NCBI GenBank assembly: GCA_030746455.1
Contig: JASLMQ010000669.1
Location: 1-5,251 of the forward strand
Reading direction: 5' to 3'
DNA: 5,251 bases
Source: Candidatus Latescibacterota bacterium
Lineage (GTDB): Bacteria > Latescibacterota > UBA2968 > GCA-2709665
Below the pieces are notes generated by a model. The model saw only the letters and a program-made list of their open reading frames with translations. It made no database searches and was not told the origin of the DNA. The position numbers and the translations under genes are program-made. Shown here in pieces: positions 1 to 5,251 of the stretch. Position 1 is the stretch's first letter; the number at the start of each line of letters is the position of its first letter.

Positions 1-994
1 GCGGCGGACAGATGATCAGCGGGATCTTGGCAGACATCTCGTAAAGGGGGGTCATACACCAGAGGCCGTGCTCCCCGATCATATGCCCGTGGTCGCTGGT
101 GAAGAGAATCAAGGTGTTGTCCAGCATGTTCTGTTCTCGCAGCAGGCCGATCAGGAGCCGGATCTGGTGGTCGATGTGCGTAAGGGTGGCGTAGAACGCC
201 CGGCGGGCGAGTGCCTGCTCGTGCCACGGCGCGCCGATAAGGGCGCTCAGGCCATTGTTCCGGTACTGCAGGGCGTAGGGAAGCGCATCCGGATCGCTAG
301 ACCAGTTGCCTTCGGTGGGTCTATCGATCTCGACATCCCGGTAGAGATCCAGGTATTCCTTCAGCGGCGTCAGAGGGGGATGGGGGGCGGAGAAGGAGAG
401 GTACCAGAACCCGGGTTTCTCGGTGTTGCGTCTGTGGATCGTTCGGGACATCTCCCGCACGGCCCAGTTGATGGGGTGGCAGTGCTCCGGCAGGTGCCAG
501 GGCCTGGCTATGAAGTCGTTGTGACACATCCCGGTGGCGTACTCCATCCCGGTGTGGCCCTGCTCGGCCAGGTAGAGCTCGTAGTCGTCGGCCCGTCCGT
601 CGAACTGATGGCGTCCCTGCTCCTCGAGGATGACGTCGTCGAAGCCGACCCGGTCGCGCTGCGGGTAGACGTGGAACTTCCCCACGGCGTAGGCCTGATA
701 CCCCGCATCCCGGAAGCACTGGGCCATCGTCGGGGCGTCGGGCATGGGGCTCCATTCCTTGAAGGTCCGGTCGCCGTGCGACCGCGCGCGCAGCCCCGTC
801 ATCAGCGACCTTCTGGCCGGGATGCACGAGGGACAGGCGGAGTAGGCCTGGGAGTAGGTTACGCCGAACCGGCTGAGCTGCGACAGCGTGGGCGTCATCA
901 CGACTGGATGGCCCGCCTCCCTGTTGAGCAGGCCGCTCCAGTGGTCGGTGCAGATGAGCAGGACGTTGGGGCGATCGGGGGTTGGGTCGGCCAT
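1..994 (-). CDS. Type I (formylglycine) sulfatase, 3' end beyond window
   Basis: This gene encodes a sulfatase of the alkaline phosphatase superfamily, which hydrolyses a sulfate ester using a formylglycine made from Cys. The first 331 residues are visible; the family usually runs to about 450-550, so the C-terminal subdomain is missing only because the window ends. After a short polar start the first core strand is RPNVLLICTDHW (residues 8-19) with metal ligand Asp17. The formylglycine motif is C57-I-P-A-R61 followed by RSLMTG. GKFH (Lys106, His108), SAPH (His205) and SDHG (Asp301, His302) match the other catalytic and metal positions. The second metal-site residue is His18, where Asp or Gln is usual. 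There is no signal peptide, so the enzyme is probably cytoplasmic. ATG at 994 is chosen because a strong AGGAGG lies 9 nt upstream. It is probably last of the visible genes in the operon, 51 nt after the enolase homologue. Its substrate is unknown; a phosphonate or phosphate ester hydrolase of the same fold is the main alternative. Confidence 0.93.
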   Translation of the reverse strand, partial: MADPTPDRPNVLLICTDHWSGLLNREAGHPVVMTPTLSQLSRFGVTYSQAYSACPSCIPARRSLMTGLRARSHGDRTFKEWSPMPDAPTMAQCFRDAGYQAYAVGKFHVYPQRDRVGFDDVILEEQGRHQFDGRADDYELYLAEQGHTGMEYATGMCHNDFIARPWHLPEHCHPINWAVREMSRTIHRRNTEKPGFWYLSFSAPHPPLTPLKEYLDLYRDVEIDRPTEGNWSSDPDALPYALQYRNNGLSALIGAPWHEQALARRAFYATLTHIDHQIRLLIGLLREQNMLDNTLILFTSDHGHMIGEHGLWCMTPLYEMSAKIPLIICPP

Positions 995-1003
995 TAGATC
1001 CTT

Positions 1004-1009
1004 CCTCCT
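1004..1009 (-). promoter_or_regulatory. Ribosome binding site of the downstream sulfatase
   Basis: Read on the minus strand this is AGGAGG, within TAGGAGGAAG, 9 nt before the ATG at 994. It is the strongest Shine-Dalgarno match in the window and fixes the start of this sulfatase. Confidence 0.8.
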
Positions 1010-1012
1010 AGA

Positions 1013-1036
1013 GATGGCAATCGACGTTGCCCCTAC
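1013..1036. repeat. Degraded REP-like palindrome in spacer
   Basis: On the minus strand the spacer reads GTAGGGGCAA (1036-1027), a 6-nt loop, then TTGCC (1020-1016). The five inner base pairs GGCAA/TTGCC are perfect, but the outer right arm (ATCTCTA) no longer matches GTAGGGG. The GTAGGGGC arm is identical to the arm of the intact palindrome at 3757-3782, which suggests a decayed copy of the same element. With only five certain pairs this could be chance. Confidence 0.4.
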
Positions 1037-1045
1037 AGTTTGCGG

Positions 1046-2218
1046 TCATTCGAACAAGAGCCGTTCCACGGTGCAGGCCGCCAGTTTGTCGGCGTCGACC
1101 TCCACCCCCAACCCGGGCCGGTCGGGCACGTGGATGATACCGCGCTCGATGGGGTAGGGGGTCTCCACGATGCCCGGTTCGCGGTCGAAATCGTACTCGC
1201 CCTCCGTCGGGCCGGAATGGTAGGGGAGAAGACCGATGTCCTCACAGGGCCTCGTCAGCCCGATCACGGCGCTGAGGGACTGGAATGCGGCGTCCTGAAT
1301 TCCGAAGAGGCCGCTGGAGCCGATCGCCGTTTCGAGGCCAGCTGCCGTGGCCACCGCATCGATCTGCAGTGCCGTGGACAATCCGCCCTGGTTGTTGGGA
1401 TGATGGTTGATCACGTCGGCCGCCCCCGCGCGGATCACGTCGCGCACGTGGGGCCAGGTGGCCTGGCGGTCGACCATAATGCGCACGCCCGTGCGCCGAC
1501 GCAGCTCGGCAATCCGGTCGATCGGCGCGGCGAGCATGTCCTCGTAGAGGTCGATCCCCAGGGGATCGAGTGCGCGGATCGCCTGCTCGGCTTCCTCGAG
1601 CTCTGCGTAGCCGTCATTGGCGTCGACCTGGATCGGGATCTCCGGGCCAATGGACTCGCGGATGCCGCGAACGGCCTCGACGTCGGTATCGATCTGGCCC
1701 CGGAACTTCACCTTGAGGAAGCGATATCCCTCCTTCACCCACGCTTCGGCGCGCCGCGCCATCACAGCCGGTGGGGCGACGTGGATCACGGGCATCCCGG
1801 GCACATGGCTCCGCCGCCTGCCGCCCAGGAGCGCGTGGACCGGCAATCCGCTCTCCTTCCCGACCAGGTCGTAGAGCGCGATGCTCAATCCTTCTCGGAT
1901 GACGAGAAGATCCCAGTCCAGCTCGGCGGACATGGGGGGCAGCAACGCCTCGAGCGCGGATGCGCTGCAGCCGATCAACGGCCAGACGAAACGGTAGAGG
2001 GCATCGTGCAGGTCCCCTGGGGAGCCCTCACCGAGGGCCATGGCAATGCCCGGGGTGGACTGCTCCGCTGCGAACTGGCACTCGCCCCAGCCCGTCTCCG
2101 ATCCGGCGTGGATCTCCCAGACGATGGCGCGGGCACGGTCCAGCGTGCCGGTGGAATAGGAGAAGCCCACGCGCATCTCCACGATGTGGGCGACCACCCA
2201 CTCGATCGTCGGTCCCAT
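1046..2218 (-). CDS. Enolase-superfamily protein (mandelate racemase / muconate lactonizing group), atypical active site
   Basis: The 390-residue protein has the normal length and architecture of this group. The N-terminal capping domain spans roughly residues 1-135, with GWGEC at 43-47 and ALYDLVGKESGLPVHALLGG at 114-133. A (beta/alpha)7-beta barrel follows, and the C-terminal strand reads HVPDRPGLGVEVD (363-375). Family members use Mg2+ to stabilise an enolate formed by proton abstraction alpha to a carboxylate, giving racemases, cycloisomerases and sugar-acid dehydratases. K169-V-K171 is the second-strand base motif. Metal-ligand positions are Asp199 (VDAND), Glu226 (LYED) and Asp250 (MVDRQ). 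Unusually, Asp250 is followed by Arg instead of Glu, the sixth-strand Lys of muconate lactonizing enzymes is His273 (INHHPNNQGG), and the seventh-strand His of mandelate racemase is Gly303 (GSSGLFG). ATG at 2218 keeps the whole first strand, with GGGAG 5 nt upstream. It starts 20 nt after the upstream sulfatase stop, so co-translation is likely. The fold is secure; reaction and substrate are not. Confidence 0.92.
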   Translation of the reverse strand: MGPTIEWVVAHIVEMRVGFSYSTGTLDRARAIVWEIHAGSETGWGECQFAAEQSTPGIAMALGEGSPGDLHDALYRFVWPLIGCSASALEALLPPMSAELDWDLLVIREGLSIALYDLVGKESGLPVHALLGGRRRSHVPGMPVIHVAPPAVMARRAEAWVKEGYRFLKVKFRGQIDTDVEAVRGIRESIGPEIPIQVDANDGYAELEEAEQAIRALDPLGIDLYEDMLAAPIDRIAELRRRTGVRIMVDRQATWPHVRDVIRAGAADVINHHPNNQGGLSTALQIDAVATAAGLETAIGSSGLFGIQDAAFQSLSAVIGLTRPCEDIGLLPYHSGPTEGEYDFDREPGIVETPYPIERGIIHVPDRPGLGVEVDADKLAACTVERLLFE

Positions 2219-2223
2219 TTGGA

Positions 2224-2228
2224 CTCCC
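2224..2228 (-). promoter_or_regulatory. Ribosome binding site of the enolase-superfamily gene
   Basis: The minus strand reads GGGAG with 5 nt to the ATG at 2218. It sits inside the 20-nt gap after the sulfatase stop codon (TAG, 2241-2239). It is a moderate match and supports the 390-residue start over an internal Met at residue 15. Confidence 0.6.
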
Positions 2229-2238
2229 GCTTAGCTGG

Positions 2239-3723
2239 CTATGCGTCCGGTAGGGGTACGGGGGTGGCGTCCTCGGTCCGGATGCTCCAGTCGGCCAGCC
2301 TGACTCTCATATCCGACAGCACGTCGCGATGCGCAGGGGCATCAACCACGTTGTGAAGCTCCCAGGGATCGTTCGCCAGATCGTAGAGCTCATCCCGATC
2401 GCCCATCGGGTCGTGGACGTACTTCCATTTCCGGGCTCGAACCATCTTACGCCTGCCCTCGGCCTCCCGCCACTGCAGCGACTGGATCAGCGCTTTGCGC
2501 CCAAAGGGCCTTTCCAGCTGCTCCAGGTCGGACATGAGGAAGGGAGGACCTCCCGCACCGTACTCGGAGAAGGCTGCGTCCCTGGGTTCTTCATCGGTCA
2601 CTGTCGGTAGCCTCTGGCCGTGCATTTCTCTTGGTATGTCCAGGTCTTGGGCCGACAGAAGCGTGGGCACAATGTCGATCAGGTTCACCATGCTGTCGTC
2701 CACCTGGCCTTTCGGGAACCGACCGGGCCACGAGACAATCAACGGCACACGGGTGAGGCAGTCGAAGAACACGCCCCCCTTGCACTGCATCTGATGTTCA
2801 CCGGCGAAGTCGCCGTGGTCGGAGCAGAGCACGACGATGGTGGATTCCCTGAGACCGGTTGTGTCCAGTTTATCCAGGATCTGTCCAATTCCATCATCGA
2901 GGAACCTCACCATCGCGTGATACGTGCCCACCACCCCGCGGATGTGCTCCTCAGGATCGTCCTCCATTCCCATCATCGCGTGCAGGACCCGATTTCTCTC
3001 AGGTGACGTGCCGTCGGTGAACTCATCAGTGCGCCACGGCGGCATGTCGATGCGGGCGGGGGGAAACATGGCGGCGTACTCTCGGGGACACTCCCACGGT
3101 TCGTGTGGGTCGGGGAATGAGACCCACAGCGCGAAGGGCGTGTCCTTGTGCGTCTCGAGGAAGCGTACGGTCTGCCCTGCAACCAGACCGGTCGAGTAGT
3201 CCTCAAGGGGAAAGTCCGAGGCGGCATACGAGAATCTGGGGCCGCAGTCGGGCATGTTCCGCCGAACGCCGTGCGCTTCGTTGACTCTCTCGACAGGTCT
3301 GAACCAGTCCATACCCTTTGTCGTCTCGCCCGCTGTCAGGCCTCCATGGCTGATCTGACACCATGTGTCGAACAGCGCGAGGTCTTCCGCACACTCAAAG
3401 CAGTGGTTCTTCCCGATTTTACCCGTATGGTAGCCCGCGTCCTTCCATAGCTTGTACGCGTGCACGGCGTCGGATGGCATGAAGGTCTGGTTGCGCCTGC
3501 CGCCGTGGGAGTGCGGGAACTGGGACGTCCAGAGCGAGATCCTGGCGGGTACACACAGCGGATGCGGCGTGATTGCATGTCGGTAGAGCACGCCCTCAGC
3601 TGCCAGGCGTTCCATCGACGGCGTCTCACAGAAGGTGCTACCGTAGAGATGGCTGGCCGTCGCCTTCAGCTGATCGCACATGATGACGAGGACGTTGGGG
3701 CGTTCGGGCCTTGCATTGGACAT
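2239..3723 (-). CDS. Type I (formylglycine) sulfatase, complete
   Basis: This complete 494-residue sulfatase has the standard family layout. The first core strand is RPNVLVIMCDQ (residues 8-18) with metal ligands Asp17 and Gln18. The formylglycine site is C57-V-P-A-R61. GKIGKNH (101-107) carries a catalytic Lys and His, DPHEPW has His207, and CSDHG supplies Asp302 and His303. Lys315 precedes the DCLTRVPLIVSWPG strand (321-334). The C-terminal subdomain ends in the usual KWKYVHDP...DELYDLANDPWELHN pattern (432-458). Metal residues Asp-Gln and Asp-His, instead of Asp-Asp and Asp-Asn, resemble the phosphonate monoester hydrolase and choline sulfatase-like branch, so a phospho-ester substrate is possible. 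There is no signal peptide, so the protein should act in the cytoplasm after maturation by a formylglycine-generating enzyme, which is not in the window. ATG at 3723 has AGGAA 8 nt upstream. It differs clearly from the 1-994 sulfatase outside the motifs, so the two probably have different substrates or regiospecificity. Confidence 0.96.
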   Translation of the reverse strand: MSNARPERPNVLVIMCDQLKATASHLYGSTFCETPSMERLAAEGVLYRHAITPHPLCVPARISLWTSQFPHSHGGRRNQTFMPSDAVHAYKLWKDAGYHTGKIGKNHCFECAEDLALFDTWCQISHGGLTAGETTKGMDWFRPVERVNEAHGVRRNMPDCGPRFSYAASDFPLEDYSTGLVAGQTVRFLETHKDTPFALWVSFPDPHEPWECPREYAAMFPPARIDMPPWRTDEFTDGTSPERNRVLHAMMGMEDDPEEHIRGVVGTYHAMVRFLDDGIGQILDKLDTTGLRESTIVVLCSDHGDFAGEHQMQCKGGVFFDCLTRVPLIVSWPGRFPKGQVDDSMVNLIDIVPTLLSAQDLDIPREMHGQRLPTVTDEEPRDAAFSEYGAGGPPFLMSDLEQLERPFGRKALIQSLQWREAEGRRKMVRARKWKYVHDPMGDRDELYDLANDPWELHNVVDAPAHRDVLSDMRVRLADWSIRTEDATPVPLPDA

Positions 3724-3731
3724 TGGATGCG

Positions 3732-3736
3732 TTCCT
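3732..3736 (-). promoter_or_regulatory. Ribosome binding site of the complete sulfatase
   Basis: The minus strand reads AGGAA, within GTAGGAAC, 8 nt before the ATG at 3723. The match and spacing are normal and support this start. Confidence 0.6.
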
Positions 3737-3756
3737 ACTGAGAGAGAACAATCTAC

Positions 3757-3782
3757 GTAGGGGCTCGGCGCCGTGCCCCTAC
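3757..3782. repeat. REP-like palindrome (intercistronic hairpin)
   Basis: Arms GTAGGGGC (3757-3764) and GCCCCTAC (3775-3782) are perfect 8-nt inverted repeats. The 10-nt centre contains the palindrome CGGCGCCG (3766-3773), so 10 of the 11 possible pairs around a 4-nt loop are Watson-Crick, with one T-T mismatch. It occupies most of the 69-nt spacer between the M19 gene and the sulfatase. On the transcribed strand it is followed by GTAGATTGTTCTC and not a clean U run, so it is not a convincing rho-independent terminator. A transcript hairpin that protects or separates mRNA segments, or a dispersed REP/MITE-type repeat, fits better. Similar GTAGGGGC-armed palindromes are, from memory, abundant in some environmental bacterial genomes. 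Confidence 0.75.
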
Positions 3783-3792
3783 TCGTTGGCGT

Positions 3793-4794
3793 TCAGGTCC
3801 ACACCTCACCGAAGATCCGGAGCCAGTTCTCCCCGAGGATCTTCCGGATGTCGGCCTCTCCATATCCGCGGCCGAGCAGTTCGCCTGCGATACTGGGGAA
3901 CTTGTCGGGCGTTTCGATCCCCGCGGGATGGAGCAGCGGGTCTGGATAGGAAATGGGTCGCTCCTGGATCTTCGTGCCCTGTTGTGAGAATAGCCAATCG
4001 AAGAACGACTTCGGCTGATCCAGCGTGTAGTCCGTACCGATCGCCACGTGGTCTATACCCACCCGGTCGACGAGGTCTTCGATGGCGTCCACGTATTCCG
4101 CCAGCGTGGTTTCAAAGGTGTTGGGGAAGAAGGCGGGGAAGGCGTTTGCTCCGATGACGCCTCCCCGTTCGGCGATCAGCTGGAGGGCGTCGTCCGTCTT
4201 GTTACGCACGTGATCGAAGAACGCACGCGCGTTCGCATGCGTGCACGAGACCGGCTTCTCGGACGCCTCGGCTGCGTCCAGGGTCGTCTGGTCCCCCACG
4301 TGAGACAGGTCGACAAGGATTCCCAGCCGGTTCATCTCCTTGATGGCGTCGACGCCGAACCGGCTCAGTCCGCCGTCGGATCGCTCATAGCACCCGTTGC
4401 CCAGCAGGTTCCGTTCGTTATACGTGATCTGGATGACGCGCACACCAAGGCCGTGGAAGACGGCCAGACGGTCCAGGTCGTTTTCAATGGGGGAGGCGTT
4501 CTGCCATCCGATGATGATGCCCAGCTTGCCCTCTGCCTTCGCCGCGCGGATATCGTCCACCGTCCTGACTGGAGCCAGAGCTTCCAGGTCCTCGCTGAAG
4601 CGACGCATCCACGCCGCGATGGCGTCCAGGCCTCCGCGGCAGTCCTCCCAGATGGCACTTGTGGCATTGATGGCGGTGAATCCCCCGGCGCGCACGTTCT
4701 CGAACACCGCGGGACTTCGCCAGTTGGACACGTTGAGGCCGTCGATCACGATGGCATCGCTGTAGATCCGTTCCGTCGTCCTATCTGTCGACAT
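3793..4794 (-). CDS. Divergent M19 (renal/membrane dipeptidase) family protein lacking part of the dizinc site
   Basis: The 333-residue protein is a metal-dependent hydrolase of peptidase family M19, of typical length. Characterised members cleave dipeptides, often with a D-residue or dehydro residue on the C-terminal side. Family landmarks are LGVRVIQITYNERN (116-129), LSRFGVDAIKEMNRLGILVDLSHVGD (143-168), CTHANARAFFDHVRNKTDD (184-202), and DHVAIGTDY (248-256) with Asp255. Relative to human renal dipeptidase, His165 and His186 keep one zinc site, but the usual DGHND is DGLNV (18-22) and the bridging Glu is Gln98. One metal site therefore looks dismantled, and activity may be altered or lost. 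There is no signal peptide or membrane anchor despite the family name. ATG at 4794 is preferred over an in-frame GTG at 4821 because AGGAG lies 8 nt upstream; the GTG would add nine polar residues. It is followed after 69 nt, including a palindrome, by a sulfatase gene. Family assignment is secure; a true dipeptidase function is doubtful. Confidence 0.9.
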   Translation of the reverse strand: MSTDRTTERIYSDAIVIDGLNVSNWRSPAVFENVRAGGFTAINATSAIWEDCRGGLDAIAAWMRRFSEDLEALAPVRTVDDIRAAKAEGKLGIIIGWQNASPIENDLDRLAVFHGLGVRVIQITYNERNLLGNGCYERSDGGLSRFGVDAIKEMNRLGILVDLSHVGDQTTLDAAEASEKPVSCTHANARAFFDHVRNKTDDALQLIAERGGVIGANAFPAFFPNTFETTLAEYVDAIEDLVDRVGIDHVAIGTDYTLDQPKSFFDWLFSQQGTKIQERPISYPDPLLHPAGIETPDKFPSIAGELLGRGYGEADIRKILGENWLRIFGEVWT

Positions 4795-4802
4795 CTCGGT
4801 TT

Positions 4803-4807
4803 CTCCT
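4803..4807 (-). promoter_or_regulatory. Ribosome binding site deciding the M19 start
   Basis: The minus strand reads ACAGGAGAAA, with AGGAG 8 nt before the ATG at 4794. The alternative GTG at 4821 has no comparable purine run upstream, so this site selects the shorter 333-residue form. Confidence 0.7.
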
Positions 4808-4879
4808 GTCCCGCGAGCCACGCACGTTCAGGGCACCCACACGCTCGGCCGACCGATCTCCTCCATGTTGCGATCAGGT

Positions 4880-5251
4880 TCAGTGTTTCCGCGGCGGATC
4901 CCATCCGACCGGCTCGCAGGGGGGGCCCTCATTGGGGGGACGCCGGTAGTCTACCGCCGTAACTCGGTACCAGGACCCGCGCTCCGACGCATAGGAATCC
5001 TGGTAGCCCGCGGAGGTCACGGGCTGATCGTGCAGTCGTTCATACGGGCCGTCCCTGTCCGTCGCCCGGTAAACGAAGTATCCTTGCAGACCGGTGAGCG
5101 GCGTGCCGTCGGCATCGGCGTCAGGGCGCTCCCAGCGAAGCCGCAGACCATCGCCTTCCCGGGTAATCTCGAGGTGACGAGGGGAACCGGGAGGCCACAC
5201 GTCGTGCTCCTGAGCTGCCAAGGAAAGCATGGCTGCACCGGCTGCGATGTT
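4880..5251 (-). CDS. Small exported protein with one fibronectin type III domain, 5' end beyond window
   Basis: The visible 123 residues form a single FN3-like beta-sandwich: SPRHLEITREGDGLRLRWERP, then LQGYFVYRATDRDGPYERL, then YQDSYASERGSWYRVTAVDYR, ending about 20 residues later in a Pro-rich tail and TGA at 4882-4880. The Trp in LRWERP, the GYFVYR strand and the YRVTAVD strand are the usual FN3 core positions. The visible N-terminus is small and hydrophobic (NIAAGAAMLSLAAQEHD) and resembles the end of a signal peptide with possible cleavage after LAA. The reading frame stays open to the window edge and the Met at 5230 has no Shine-Dalgarno sequence, so the true start lies upstream. An exported protein is therefore likely. 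The preceding part could instead be a longer protein of which this is the C-terminal domain. FN3 modules in bacteria often bind carbohydrate or link domains in extracellular enzymes, but no catalytic residue is visible and the role is unknown. It ends 85 nt before the M19 start. Confidence 0.7.
   Translation of the reverse strand, partial: NIAAGAAMLSLAAQEHDVWPPGSPRHLEITREGDGLRLRWERPDADADGTPLTGLQGYFVYRATDRDGPYERLHDQPVTSAGYQDSYASERGSWYRVTAVDYRRPPNEGPPCEPVGWDPPRKH

Noticed and set aside
68..997. 309-codon plus-strand open frame
   Set aside because: It is antisense to the sulfatase, whose formylglycine and metal motifs are in the minus frame. The plus-strand product is low in motifs and rich in Gly, Val and Arg.
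1040..2356. 438-codon plus-strand open frame, longer than the enolase gene opposite it
   Set aside because: Its translation has no recognisable domain. It lies antisense to a protein with clear enolase-superfamily motifs and runs into the sulfatase next door. Long antisense frames are expected opposite GC-rich genes.
3757..3792. Rho-independent terminator after the M19 gene
   Set aside because: The stem is strong, but on the transcribed strand it is followed by GTAGATTGTTCTC and not by a run of U, and a co-directional gene follows within 35 nt.
4795..4821. GTG-initiated nine-residue extension of the M19 protein (MARGTGETE)
   Set aside because: The ATG at 4794 has AGGAG 8 nt upstream, while the GTG has no purine run. 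The extension adds only polar residues and no signal peptide.
4828..4866. Minus-strand mini-ORF of 12 codons (MEEIGRPSVWVP) in the 85-nt spacer before the M19 gene
   Set aside because: There is no Shine-Dalgarno sequence before its ATG, no run of one amino acid to suggest attenuation, and no hairpin pair around it. An ORF this short is expected by chance.
4048..4962. 304-codon plus-strand open frame
   Set aside because: It overlaps the M19 gene and the FN3 gene on the opposite strand and shows no domain or ribosome binding site.
4880..5230. FN3 protein starting at the Met at 5230
   Set aside because: The frame remains open to the window edge with small hydrophobic residues before this Met, no Shine-Dalgarno sequence precedes it, and the resulting signal peptide would be too short.

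Overview
The window is a gene-dense, GC-rich bacterial segment in which every credible gene lies on the minus strand, so it reads right to left. In transcription order it holds: the 3' part of a small, apparently exported single-domain fibronectin type III (FN3) protein (4880-5251, 5' end off the window); a divergent M19 'membrane dipeptidase' homologue (3793-4794); a complete type I sulfatase (2239-3723); an enolase-superfamily protein of the mandelate racemase/muconate lactonizing group (1046-2218); and a second, different type I sulfatase (1-994, 3' end off the window). The spacers are 85, 69, 20 and 51 nt. The four genes with visible starts each have a Shine-Dalgarno-like purine run, no rho-independent terminator is visible between them, and an operon is likely. 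I see no tRNA, rRNA, CRISPR array, insertion sequence or transposase, and no gene-free stretch above 100 nt.

The combination of multiple sulfatases, an enolase-superfamily enzyme and an M19 homologue in one co-directional block is typical of sulfatase-rich environmental bacteria such as Latescibacterota, Poribacteria, Planctomycetota and Verrucomicrobiota-like lineages, often known only from metagenomes. That taxonomic guess is inference from gene content. No marker gene is present.

A plausible joint role is catabolism of a sulfated organic compound: sulfate ester removal by two formylglycine sulfatases, then abstraction of a proton alpha to a carboxylate (dehydration, epimerization or cycloisomerization) by the enolase-superfamily enzyme, with the M19 homologue hydrolysing an amide, ester or lactone bond. 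Both sulfatases, the enolase homologue and the M19 homologue begin without a signal peptide, so this chemistry looks cytoplasmic. Only the FN3 protein looks exported. The substrate cannot be read from the sequence.

The points most worth a second look are the altered active sites. The M19 protein lacks the His-x-Asp pair and the bridging Glu that build the dizinc centre. The enolase homologue keeps the K-x-K and three metal-ligand positions but has His where the second catalytic Lys usually sits and Gly where the mandelate racemase His sits. A 26-nt REP-like palindrome with GTAGGGGC arms lies in one spacer, with a degraded relative in another.
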